A stretch of DNA of 8,296 bases from JBBRHH01 sp038222915 (GTDB lineage Bacteria > Planctomycetota > Phycisphaerae > Tepidisphaerales > Tepidisphaeraceae): contig JBBRHH010000262.1 of NCBI GenBank assembly GCA_038222915.1, forward strand, positions 1 through 8,296. Reading direction: 5' to 3'. A program made the position numbers and the translations under genes. Below, piece by piece: positions 1 through 6,279 of this stretch (its first letter is position 1; each line of letters begins with the position of its first letter). Under the pieces are notes generated by a model. The model saw only the letters and a list, made by a program, of their open reading frames with translations, was not told the origin of the DNA and did not search any database.

Positions 1-1103
1 ATGATGACCGCCGCCACCTTGCACCCGAGCCACCCATCCTGATCAAACTGCAGCACAAACCGCTTGTCCTTCACCTCTGCGTCCAGCGTCTTGGCCGTAA
101 ACAACGGCTTCATGTACAAGTCCCACATCGACGCTCCCGGCGTCGGCTCCACCGACTCAAATCGGTACAGATAATCCGCCAGCCCGCCCGGCCCGCGATC
201 CTCCTGCCACCCCACCGCTCCATTCGCCGTAATGCTCCGCTTGCGAAAACAGGCCTGCTCACCGCCCCAATATCCCAGGTCGTCGTACATCACCCACACG
301 TGATACAAACCGTTGGGCACATCGACGAGAAACTGCTCGCCCTCGAGCGGAATGCAGTCCTGATACAACCGCGTCGGAAACCCGTCATCGCGGCACCGCG
401 CCGCCGGCATCGGATGCCGAAAGCCGGCGGTCGCCCCGTTCTTGCCAATCACGCTCATTGGTCCAATCGCCGTAAATCCCGGTGCAAGCACCTGATTCTC
501 CGGCCCAAAATCAAACGCCAGCACGCCCTCCGGCCGCGATTCCTTCGTGAATCGAATGTTGTCAATGTAGATCGATCCCTTGTCCTTGGATTCAAATCCA
601 ATGTCCACGCGGATGATCTGCTTCGGATCGATGTTCGACTTCAGATCGTTGTTCCGGCTCCCCATCTCGCCGCGATACAGCCCGTTGACTGGAATGCTCA
701 ACGTCGTTGGCCCAGGGCTGAGCGTGAAACCTCCATTGTGCCGGTTCCAATATCCGCGGCCAGACTTCTCCCACGCCGTATCCGCGATCAGCAGGCTTCC
801 CGAGACTGTTGCGTCGCCTTCCAGAAAAATATCGATGTCCAGCGAGTCGTACGCCGACCAATCGTGCGGCAGCCGAAACGCATTCATGTATTCGTTGACG
901 GGTATTTTGACGCTGTGCGTGCCGTGCGTCGCATGGAGATCCGAGATCTCCGCGGACTTGCTCTTAAAGTCCCATATCCGCAAGTCATCGGGCGTTTCAA
1001 AATCGCTGATCAACAGCGTCTTGGGCTCGGCGCGCGCCGCGGAAGTCATCGTGAGAATCAAAAAAAGAAAAAAGAAAAGCGGCGCGGCGGTGTGTTTGGT
1101 CAT
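1..1103 (-). CDS. Secreted two-domain carbohydrate-binding-type protein, 3' end missing
   Basis: The reading frame is open from ATG at 1103 to the window edge and gives the first 367 residues. Residues 1-25 form a signal peptide: a Phe/Leu-rich core (LFFFLFLIL) and a cleavage site after ARA, so the product is exported. Residues about 30-186 look like a jelly-roll carbohydrate-binding fold, with an opening DFETPDDLRIWDF and a closing IYIDNIRF strand as seen in CBM/CIA30-like modules. Residues about 194 onward start a second beta-sandwich (AFDFGPENQVLAPGF, then LDAEVKDKRFVLQFD and WLGCKVAAVI), which resembles malectin-like or galactose-binding domains of planctomycete glycan-active proteins. 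The catalytic part, if any, lies beyond base 1. The start is supported by AAAGGA at 1111-1116, seven bases upstream. It lies 98 bp downstream of the minus-strand multidomain gene and may be co-transcribed with it. The export signal is clear; the domain names are pattern-based, and the substrate is unknown. Confidence 0.8.
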   Translation of the reverse strand, partial: MTKHTAAPLFFFLFLILTMTSAARAEPKTLLISDFETPDDLRIWDFKSKSAEISDLHATHGTHSVKIPVNEYMNAFRLPHDWSAYDSLDIDIFLEGDATVSGSLLIADTAWEKSGRGYWNRHNGGFTLSPGPTTLSIPVNGLYRGEMGSRNNDLKSNIDPKQIIRVDIGFESKDKGSIYIDNIRFTKESRPEGVLAFDFGPENQVLAPGFTAIGPMSVIGKNGATAGFRHPMPAARCRDDGFPTRLYQDCIPLEGEQFLVDVPNGLYHVWVMYDDLGYWGGEQACFRKRSITANGAVGWQEDRGPGGLADYLYRFESVEPTPGASMWDLYMKPLFTAKTLDAEVKDKRFVLQFDQDGWLGCKVAAVI

Positions 1104-1107
1104 TCAA

Positions 1108-1125
1108 ATATCCTTTAAGGGATAT
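1108..1125 (-). promoter_or_regulatory. RBS inside a short imperfect palindrome
   Basis: On the minus strand AAAGGA (1111-1116) lies seven bases before the ATG at 1103 and is the likely ribosome binding site. It is enclosed by 6-bp inverted arms, ATATCC (1108-1113) and GGATAT (1120-1125), so the site could be partly masked by a weak hairpin or bound by a protein. The pairing is seen in the sequence; any regulatory role is inference. Confidence 0.45.
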
Positions 1126-1198
1126 ATCACCACCGGGCGCAAGTGTGGTGCGACCGACAACCCAGCCCCGCCTTTCTACGTACGCCGCCCGTGTATGC

Positions 1199-1218
1199 CG
1201 ATCACCCCGGCGTGATCG
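1199..1218 (-). repeat. Inverted repeat spanning a stop codon
   Basis: CGATCAC (1199-1205) and GTGATCG (1212-1218) pair perfectly around a six-base CCCGGC loop. The structure overlaps the TGA stop (1202-1204) of the upstream minus-strand gene. No T-run follows on either strand, so it does not meet the usual rule for an intrinsic terminator. It could protect the 3' end of the mRNA or weaken read-through into the gene starting at 1103. Confidence 0.4.
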
Positions 1219-3016
1219 TCAGGTGATAGCTCGTGCTGGCGTTGTTCGCCTCGAGCACCTTCACAAAATACAGCCCCGCCGACAGGTTGCGGGTAATGCT
1301 GTCGCTGCCGTCCTGTTCAGACGACTGCAGCAACCGGCCGTGGCTATCAATCAGGTACAGGTCCGCGTCCTGCTGGAGGTCATTCAAAAGAATCGTGACG
1401 TTCCGGCGTCGGCTGTTGGTAAAGCTGAAGTAATCGGCCTTGTTGTCCAGGCCAACATCGCCCACAAATCCCAGCCGTTGCCGAAGCGCCCCAAGCTTTC
1501 GCGCCGTCTGACGCGTATCGCCGGCAAAATTTCCCGTCATCGTCAGCGTGTAATTGGTGTTTTGCCCCCGGGCACCCTGCCGCACGCGCACGTAGTAAAC
1601 GCCCGGCGTCAGCTTCTTCAAGAATGCTTCGTTGTGCGTTCCGGTGTGATTCGAAACCACCAGAAACTGCGCGGCCCCGTTTGACCCAATTCGGAACAGG
1701 TCAAGGTTGGCGTTGGCCGTCATTCCACTCAGCACCGTGTGCAAAAAGCCGGTGTTGAGGATCTTGATCGCGTATGTGTCGATCCTATCGGTGTCACCCA
1801 CGCTCCCATTGATCACGCGGTTGAACAGCCGCCCAAGGCTCTGCGCGGTAGCCGCGGTGCTTCCCGCCAGATCCGCCGCTGTGGGCGTGAAGACATCGGT
1901 CGACGCGACGCCCCCGTTGCCAAACGCGTTGAACGCCGCCATCCGGAAAAAGTAGTGGGTGCCGGGCAGCAGGTTTTTTATCGTCGCCGTGCCGACGCCC
2001 GCGCCAACGCTCGTCGCCACGCTGAAATTACCGTTTGCCGAAGTCGCGTCGGCGATCTGAAATCCCTGCTCATCCGCATTGTTGTAGGTCCAGGTCAGCG
2101 TGACCTGCGACGACGAATCCGCGACGGCATCAAAATTAGTCGGCGTCCCCGCCGGCGTGGTCGTCGGTGCTGGCGTCGCGGTCGCGCCGGTCGTCAGCGT
2201 CACTGTCGCGTTCCCCGGATCATTGGTCGAAAACGTGACATTCCCTGTCCGGGCCCCCGCCGCGGTCGGCGCAAACGTCGCCGTCACCGTATACGTCTTG
2301 CCGGCCGGAATCGTGAACGTTGTCGGCGGCGTCGAGGCATTGGCCCCGCTGATCACCGTCCCGTTTTCGTCCTTCACCACATAGGTAAAGTCCGCTGTAT
2401 TTGTGCCGCCTTCCAAAAAGCTGGTCACATTGACAGCCTGTCCGTCGCCGTTGATCAGTGAAAACGTCTTCGTCGGCGCGGTCGATCCCACGGCAGTGGT
2501 GGTAAATCCAACCGAAGTGCTCGGTAATTTCAGGAACGGCCCGCTGGCGGCATTGCCCGACATGTTCAGCGTCACCGACGCATTGTTCGTATCTGTCGTC
2601 GTGAACGGCAGCGTCCCCGTCCGTGCACCCGCCGCCGTGACCGGATTAAAATTCACCTGCACGTCGTACGTCTCGCCGGCATGAATCGTAAACGTCCCGC
2701 TCGAGATGGAACTGTTGGTGGGATCCTTGATGTCGATGTTGAAGTCGGTGAACGATGTCGTCGAACTGGGCAGCGTGATCGTCAAATCGGTCGTGCCGGT
2801 GTTCTTCAGAAAGAAATCTTCCTTGGCGCTGGTCGCGTTTAGCGCCGTGGAAGGAAACGAAATTGATTTGTCTGTCGTTGTCCCGCTGTTGTCAGTCACC
2901 AAAAGCGTCGCGGCCATCAACTGCCGCGATTCCAGCGCCTCGATCACCTGAATCACCGCCTGTTGCGCGCAACGATCACCGTGCAAAGATCGATTCCGAC
3001 GAAACCACTGAAACAT
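1202..3016 (-). CDS. Exported multidomain protein: LEPR-like N-terminus, two Ig-like, FnIII and two PPC domains
   Basis: A 604-residue surface or secreted protein. Residues 1-36 (MFQWFRRNR, then EALESRQLMAATL at 26-38) match the style of the LEPR-type N-terminal signature of planctomycete exported proteins; there is no ordinary hydrophobic signal core. Two related Ig-like modules follow at about 37-155 and 158-280, of the choice-of-anchor-D/ASH type. Both carry the same ending (AAGARTG, then F.T.D..NA.VTL). Residues about 288-380 form a fibronectin type III module (VTLTWTYNNADEQGFQI, LPGTHYFFRMAAFNAFGN). Residues about 382-495 and 497-604 are two PPC-type modules (LTPGVYYVRV..NYTLTMTG and LSAGLYFVKV..SYHLTITPG). 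No catalytic domain is visible, so adhesion, matrix or scaffold roles are more likely than enzymatic ones. The start chosen is ATG 3016, with GAGGG six bases upstream, rather than the in-frame TTG at 3031. The protein ends directly in the last PPC domain, with no C-terminal membrane anchor. Confidence 0.88.
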   Translation of the reverse strand: MFQWFRRNRSLHGDRCAQQAVIQVIEALESRQLMAATLLVTDNSGTTTDKSISFPSTALNATSAKEDFFLKNTGTTDLTITLPSSTTSFTDFNIDIKDPTNSSISSGTFTIHAGETYDVQVNFNPVTAAGARTGTLPFTTTDTNNASVTLNMSGNAASGPFLKLPSTSVGFTTTAVGSTAPTKTFSLINGDGQAVNVTSFLEGGTNTADFTYVVKDENGTVISGANASTPPTTFTIPAGKTYTVTATFAPTAAGARTGNVTFSTNDPGNATVTLTTGATATPAPTTTPAGTPTNFDAVADSSSQVTLTWTYNNADEQGFQIADATSANGNFSVATSVGAGVGTATIKNLLPGTHYFFRMAAFNAFGNGGVASTDVFTPTAADLAGSTAATAQSLGRLFNRVINGSVGDTDRIDTYAIKILNTGFLHTVLSGMTANANLDLFRIGSNGAAQFLVVSNHTGTHNEAFLKKLTPGVYYVRVRQGARGQNTNYTLTMTGNFAGDTRQTARKLGALRQRLGFVGDVGLDNKADYFSFTNSRRRNVTILLNDLQQDADLYLIDSHGRLLQSSEQDGSDSITRNLSAGLYFVKVLEANNASTSYHLTITPG

Positions 3017-3022
3017 GAGCGG

Positions 3023-3027
3023 CCCTC
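3023..3027 (-). promoter_or_regulatory. Ribosome binding site deciding the ATG 3016 start
   Basis: GAGGG on the minus strand lies six bases before ATG 3016. It favours that start over the in-frame TTG five codons upstream at 3031, because this site would lie inside the coding sequence if TTG were used. Confidence 0.6.
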
Positions 3028-3039
3028 GCAAAAAATCCG

Positions 3040-3074
3040 TCGACGCATCCTCAACATATCAATGTTCGACGCAT
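3040..3074. repeat. Direct repeats flanking an inverted repeat, operator-like
   Basis: The nine-base word TCGACGCAT occurs at 3040-3048 and 3066-3074, a 26-bp period. Between and partly touching the copies is the inverted repeat AACAT-ATCA-ATGTT (3053-3066). It lies 24-58 bp upstream of the ATG at 3016, where a repressor or activator of that gene could bind. The pattern is directly visible; a regulatory role is inferred, and chance cannot be excluded for words this short. Confidence 0.4.
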
Positions 3075-3479
3075 AACCCCCACACCCCTCAACTCCGCAT
3101 TCCCCGTTGCCTTCGCGTCCCGTACACGACTCAATATCCTCTTCGTCCAAACCCTCCCGCCTATCTCGTAACTGTATCCACCAGAATGCCTTTGGCAACG
3201 GACGCCAATGTGTCGCCCATAACGAACGCGCGATCTTTGCCGGTCAAAACGACTATCGTGGTCCAATAACGCTCGATCGACCGATAACATCTTCCGTATT
3301 GATGCTGGCCAGCTATTCGGATCAGATAAAATGGGTAGTTTGGGTTGTTTAGATAGAAAAATAGCCGGTAAAATCGGGCGTGTCGCCTGTTTTATTTTGC
3401 GCTGTTTTGACTAAAATCACGGCAAGTACATTGGATACAGTAGCTTAAGGAATTTCTTAAAAAAAGTTAAAGTCTTCAA

Positions 3480-3549
3480 GACGTCGTAAATGTCGGGTCG
3501 ATACCCCTTTTAACGACACGACGTCGGGGCGGCGATGGAATCGCCGCCC
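3480..3549 (+). promoter_or_regulatory. Structured leader with a perfect 10-bp hairpin before flgM
   Basis: GGGCGGCGAT (3527-3536) and ATCGCCGCCC (3540-3549) pair perfectly around a GGA loop, ending 40 bases before the flgM-like ATG. Just upstream, GACGTCGT (3480-3487) pairs with ACGACGTC (3518-3525), enclosing a small GGGT-CGAT-ACCC stem (3495-3506) followed by TTTT. No T-run follows the strong hairpin, so it is not a standard terminator. It could be an mRNA-stabilising or translation-controlling leader element, or a DNA-level operator. The base pairing is seen; transcription of the segment is assumed. Confidence 0.5.
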
Positions 3550-3589
3550 GGAAAAAATCTTCGACCTCTAACACGAAGGGTGAGGCCAC

Positions 3590-3868
3590 ATGAGCACAGT
3601 GAACAGCGTCGGAACAAACACTCCCATTCAGAAAGTAGTCAGTCAACCCATCCAGAAGGAGATCCAGGCCGACGCGCCCAAACAGGTGCCCGTTACCGAT
3701 CGTCTCGAACTCTCAGGCGTGAGCCACTTGCTCGCCAGCCTCAAGACCAACGACATCCGCACCGAGAAGGTCGCGAGCATCAAGGCCGCCATCGAGGCCG
3801 GCACCTACGACGACGATCACAAACTCAACGTCGCCACCGACCGCCTTCTCGACGACCTGAAACTCTAA
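3590..3868 (+). CDS. flgM: FlgM-like anti-sigma-28 factor
   Basis: A 92-residue protein, close to the usual length of FlgM. In the known family FlgM binds the flagellar sigma factor FliA (sigma-28) in the cytoplasm and holds back late flagellar genes until the hook is complete, when FlgM is exported. Residues 1-36 are polar and probably disordered, as in FlgM. Residues about 37-92 carry the family pattern: TDRLELS, then the helix-forming IRTEKVASIKAAIEAGTY, then NVATDRLLDDL at the end, the part that contacts sigma-28. GAAGGG at 3575-3580 lies nine bases before the ATG, and a nearer GAGG is at 3582-3585. The gene is monocistronic: it has its own leader hairpin and a terminator at 3933-3963. 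No other flagellar gene is in the window, so its partner must be encoded elsewhere. Family membership is well supported by the C-terminal half; function in this organism is inferred. Confidence 0.85.
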   Translation: MSTVNSVGTNTPIQKVVSQPIQKEIQADAPKQVPVTDRLELSGVSHLLASLKTNDIRTEKVASIKAAIEAGTYDDDHKLNVATDRLLDDLKL

Positions 3869-3932
3869 TCAAGTCGTTCAATCGCCCCGGCGGAGCCGAG
3901 GCCTCACCCAGGGATGGCGAAAACACAACACT

Positions 3933-3963
3933 ACGGGCAGCCCAAAGCGGGCAGCCCGTTTTT
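3933..3963 (+). terminator. Intrinsic terminator after flgM
   Basis: ACGGGC-A-GCCC (3933-3943) pairs with GGGC-A-GCCCGT (3949-3959) around the loop AAAGC, with one A/A mismatch. A run of five T follows (3959-3963). It lies 65 bases after the flgM-like stop codon and has the classic layout of a Rho-independent terminator on the plus strand. It also separates that gene from the minus-strand gene ending at 4022. Confidence 0.8.
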
Positions 3964-4021
3964 CAATTCACGTCATTTTGAAGCACAGTGAAGTAACCCA
4001 GCTCCCGCCAGAGTTCATCTA

Positions 4022-4396
4022 CTAAGAACTCTGCGGCCCCGCCGGATGCAGTTCACATTCATCATCGCGGCAATAGAGCACGTTCCGCTCCGAGACATAC
4101 ACCGGCGCCGCCAGCTTCAGTTCCTCGTAGACGGCCTTGGGCCAAAATGCCGGTGCAATATGAATCTCCAGCGGTAGCTCCGGATTCTTCTGCCCGACGC
4201 GCGCCACCCGATGCCCGCGCGACTCCAGCAAGACCAGCGCAGGCCTCAAATGCTCGCAAATCTCAGTATCCGCAAACTCCTGCAAAAACCGCGCGTGCGA
4301 CCGCCGCCGTCCGCGCACGACAAAACCCAGGCAAACCATCGCCGCCACCACGAGCACGATCTGCAGAATGTCAGAAGTAGAAGGCATCGCCCTCAT
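4022..4396 (-). CDS. Small single-span membrane protein of unknown function
   Basis: From ATG 4396 the product has 124 residues. Residues about 10-28 (ILQIVLVVAAMVCLGFVV) form one membrane span, followed at once by the basic stretch RGRRRSHAR. This predicts a short outside N-terminus and a cytoplasmic soluble domain of roughly 90 residues. That domain has mixed alpha/beta character (ICEHLRPALVLLESRGHRVARVG, LPLEIHIAPAFWPKAVYEEL, PVYVSERNVLYC) and a C-x4-C pair, CRDDEC, at 109-114 that could bind metal or form a disulfide. I do not recognise a named family. The start is uncertain: in-frame ATGs exist at 4447, 4423, 4396 and 4387 and none has a convincing ribosome binding site. 4396 or 4387 places the span at the N-terminus as expected. 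It stands alone between the flgM terminator and the divergent plus-strand pair. Confidence 0.7.
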   Translation of the reverse strand: MRAMPSTSDILQIVLVVAAMVCLGFVVRGRRRSHARFLQEFADTEICEHLRPALVLLESRGHRVARVGQKNPELPLEIHIAPAFWPKAVYEELKLAAPVYVSERNVLYCRDDECELHPAGPQSS

Positions 4397-4566
4397 TCTA
4401 TACGCCACACCAAGGCCCCGCATGCAAGGCGGAGAGTACTTCAGCATTCACCACACAACACCTTACTCTCCTCGCCCTTTTCGCCGCGGAGTTTCTGCCG
4501 GCCGGCAAAATTTGACCAACTACGTTAGGTTTGTGACGATAGAATCACCAACCGAAAGACACTTTC
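4397..4566. other. Divergent promoter region of the small membrane protein and the CLNDRET/TPR pair
   Basis: This 170-bp gap should hold outward promoters for both sides. On the plus strand TTGACC (4512-4517) is a good -35-like word and TAGAAT (4540-4545) a good -10-like word, but they are 22 bp apart, wider than the usual 16-18. A promoter is therefore plausible here but not resolved. GCCGGCCGGC just upstream (4497-4506) is a short perfect palindrome. Confidence 0.35.
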
Positions 4567-4827
4567 ATGAAGAAGTGCTTGTTGCTACTGTCGGGTGTTC
4601 TTCTCCTCACGCCGTCGTTCAGTTATGCCTGTCTGAACGACCGCGAAACGCGGACGCAGGAGAATCAGTTCGTTTCGAGTTATATCCACCAGAAGCTGGC
4701 TGCGCCAAAGATCGAGCGTGCGTCAATGCTCGGCTGGGCCGCTCTCTCCCTTGGGTTGATTTTTGTTGTCAGCACACCATTTGTGGTTGTGGCACGCCGA
4801 AAAATGCCTGCGTCGTCCGGGCGATGA
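4567..4827 (+). CDS. Small secreted, membrane-anchored CLNDRET protein
   Basis: An 86-residue protein. Residues 1-21 are a clear signal peptide: MKK, a Leu-rich core, and a cleavage site after SYA. The mature protein would begin with CLNDRET. The context SYA-C is not a canonical lipobox, so ordinary signal peptidase cleavage is more likely than lipid attachment. A polar stretch of about 30 residues follows, then a membrane span at about 55-75 (LGWAALSLGLIFVVSTPFVVV) and the basic tail ARRK. This predicts a type I topology with the short polar part in the periplasm. It lies 36 bp upstream of the TPR gene on the same strand and is probably its operon partner. No named domain is recognised. The CLNDRET start recalls secreted planctomycete proteins with a CLWDRDTL-type N-terminus, a comparison made from memory. 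GAAAG ahead of the ATG is only a weak ribosome binding site. Confidence 0.75.
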   Translation: MKKCLLLLSGVLLLTPSFSYACLNDRETRTQENQFVSSYIHQKLAAPKIERASMLGWAALSLGLIFVVSTPFVVVARRKMPASSGR

Positions 4828-4853
4828 TCGACCTCCTTGAATGGCAGTCAGAT

Positions 4854-4859
4854 GAGGGG
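4854..4859 (+). promoter_or_regulatory. Ribosome binding site deciding the ATG 4864 start
   Basis: GAGGGG lies four to six bases before ATG 4864 and is the only strong Shine-Dalgarno match near the start of the TPR gene. It argues against the in-frame TTG at 4837 and ATG at 4852, the second of which overlaps the site itself. Confidence 0.6.
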
Positions 4860-4863
4860 AACG

Positions 4864-6270
4864 ATGGCCCAGAAAAAGCATGTCAGCGGCGTCGGTGCTA
4901 TGTTGCTTTTGGGCGCAATTGCCGGCGCGCTTCTCGCTGAATCCCCGGCCACACAGCCGTTTGAACTTATTGTCACCCGACGCCATCCCCTCCCGCACTT
5001 GGTCGACAAATATCCTGGCGGCTTCGCGTTGCGCTTTGCCATGGTTCACGACGTCATCCACGAGCGCTTTCCAAAACACGGCGACGATTATTATCGCGAG
5101 CGCAACCGCCTTGCCCGCGCCGGCCTTGATAAGCTTGCCAAATCATCCACGACCAGGCAGCCCACGCAGGCCGAGTGGAATCTGATGGATGATCTGTCCG
5201 TGGGATTGGTGCACCTGGGCCAATTCGACGAGGCCATTGCCATCATGCGCAGCAAGCTGGCGCGGCAACAGGCCCTCAACATCACCGGCCGCGACCTTTA
5301 CTCCACGTACGCCAATCTCGGCACCGCGATGATGATCGACGCACTGACCAGGGCGCAGGCCGGGGTGGATTTCACGGATGAACTCTCCCAAAGTCTTCCG
5401 CTCATCAAACAGTCCATCGAAGTCAATCCGATGGCACATTTCGGCCGGGAAGTCTGGCAGGTCGTGCTTGGCGAGTATTTGTTGGCCGCTGCCAATGACA
5501 AGAACTTCATGGGGAAATTCGACATGGTTGGCGATTCGTTGGAGTTCGTCGGCAATCCGGTCCACGCAGCGCGATTTAATCGAGATTTGTACGAAGGTAT
5601 TGAGAGCAGCGAGATGACGGAGGAAAAGCGCGCCAAGTTTCGTGGGAGCATCACCGAGCTTTGGATTGACCCTGCCTGGGAAGCAAAGATTCCGTCGTTC
5701 GTCAAATCCCCGTATCCCTTTGACGAGCCGGCTCTCGCCATCGTCGGAATGTGGCGGTATGGCGCCGGCGCAAACGCACATTTCTCGCTTGCGCTGGCCG
5801 AGATCATGTCCAGGGTTGGCCAGAATCATATTGCGTGGTGTGCCTACGAACGCACTGTCAGGTTTCTGAATCCAACGAGAAACGAAGGGCTCATTCGCTA
5901 TTGCCGCTTGAGGCAGGAAACCATCTCCGGACTGCTCGATGAGTCTTCCGACGCGGTTTTGCGTCCGGCTTTTGAAGCTGATCTTAGGGCGGGGCTCAAC
6001 TATCAGGCGGCGTACCAGGAGTACGAGGCGAAGGCGGTCCAGTCCGGTAAGTCGGTCGATGATCCGCACTTCTATGACAGCTTTCTTGCGGAACATGGGG
6101 ACATCGCTTCGCCGCCCGGTGAGGCCGACTACACGATCGAACACGAAACTCCCATCGCCATTGGACAGATTACTTCACGCAGAATTGTTCTGGGTTGCCT
6201 GCTTGCGGGCCTGCTTGCGTTCTCATGGGCGTTGTTCCGGCCTGTGAAGCATCGCGCAATTGCAAGTTAA
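4864..6270 (+). CDS. Secreted, membrane-anchored TPR-like protein
   Basis: From ATG 4864 the product has 468 residues. Residues 1-26 are a signal peptide (MAQKK, then VGAMLLLGAIAGALLA). Residues about 41-85 hold a striking segment, PGGFALRFAMVHDVIHERF followed by YYRERNRLARAGLDKL. Residues about 107-136 fit one TPR unit (WNLMDDLSVGLVHLGQFDEAIAIMRSKL). The next segments (YSTYANLGTAMMIDAL, about 147-162; GANAHFSLALAEIMSRVGQ, about 302-320) are helical and TPR-like but less canonical. Residues about 441-458 form a C-terminal membrane span followed by the basic tail RPVKHR. The bulk of the protein should therefore face the periplasm, anchored at its C-terminus like its small upstream partner. TPR units suggest a protein-binding role; no enzymatic motif is seen. 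The gene ends 9 bp from the stop codon of the convergent permease gene, with no terminator between. Function is unknown. Confidence 0.82.
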   Translation: MAQKKHVSGVGAMLLLGAIAGALLAESPATQPFELIVTRRHPLPHLVDKYPGGFALRFAMVHDVIHERFPKHGDDYYRERNRLARAGLDKLAKSSTTRQPTQAEWNLMDDLSVGLVHLGQFDEAIAIMRSKLARQQALNITGRDLYSTYANLGTAMMIDALTRAQAGVDFTDELSQSLPLIKQSIEVNPMAHFGREVWQVVLGEYLLAAANDKNFMGKFDMVGDSLEFVGNPVHAARFNRDLYEGIESSEMTEEKRAKFRGSITELWIDPAWEAKIPSFVKSPYPFDEPALAIVGMWRYGAGANAHFSLALAEIMSRVGQNHIAWCAYERTVRFLNPTRNEGLIRYCRLRQETISGLLDESSDAVLRPAFEADLRAGLNYQAAYQEYEAKAVQSGKSVDDPHFYDSFLAEHGDIASPPGEADYTIEHETPIAIGQITSRRIVLGCLLAGLLAFSWALFRPVKHRAIAS

Positions 6271-6279
6271 AGAAACGCG

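Larger units (their letters stand above)
3017..3589. other. Divergent intergenic region with operator-like repeats
   Basis: This 573-bp stretch separates the minus-strand multidomain gene from the plus-strand flgM-like gene, so it should hold both promoters. Short open frames here show no recognisable protein features and are best ignored. The left part has TCGACGCAT twice (3040-3048, 3066-3074) around an inverted repeat. The right part, from about 3300 to 3480, is visibly AT-rich. It contains the near-palindrome TTAAGGAATTTCTTAA (3445-3460) and GTCTT-C-AAGAC (3472-3482), followed by a structured segment from 3480. A TTGACT (3407-3412) and a minus-strand TTGACC (3242-3247) resemble -35 boxes, but neither has a good -10 at normal spacing, so no promoter is called. 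Confidence 0.6.

Noticed and set aside
300..1118. Plus-strand open frame of 272 codons opposite the secreted two-domain gene.
   Set aside because: Its translation is Arg-rich with no domain pattern, while the opposite strand gives a signal peptide and coherent beta-sandwich domains.
1739..2461. Plus-strand open frame of 240 codons inside the multidomain exported gene.
   Set aside because: Extremely Arg-rich composition typical of an antisense shadow of a high-GC gene.
2953..3352. Several short open frames of 79-84 codons on both strands in the divergent intergenic region.
   Set aside because: No convincing ribosome binding site, domain or signal sequence; Arg/Ser-rich or low-content translations.
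3468..3504. Sigma-28 promoter for flgM: TAAAGTCT (3468-3475) and GTCGATAC (3497-3504) each resemble the FliA boxes.
   Set aside because: The spacing is 21 bases where about 11 is expected, so the two words probably do not form one promoter.
3527..3556. The perfect hairpin before flgM as an intrinsic terminator.
   Set aside because: It is followed by GGAAAAAATC on the plus strand and has no T-run after it on the minus strand, so it lacks the terminator U-tract in both directions.
4368..4940. Plus-strand open frame of 190 codons overlapping the CLNDRET gene and the TPR gene start.
   Set aside because: It would overlap two better-supported frames with signal peptides and shows no protein features.
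5143..6144. Minus-strand open frame of 333 codons opposite the TPR gene.
   Set aside because: No recognisable domain or start signal; the plus-strand product has a signal peptide, a TPR unit and a membrane anchor.
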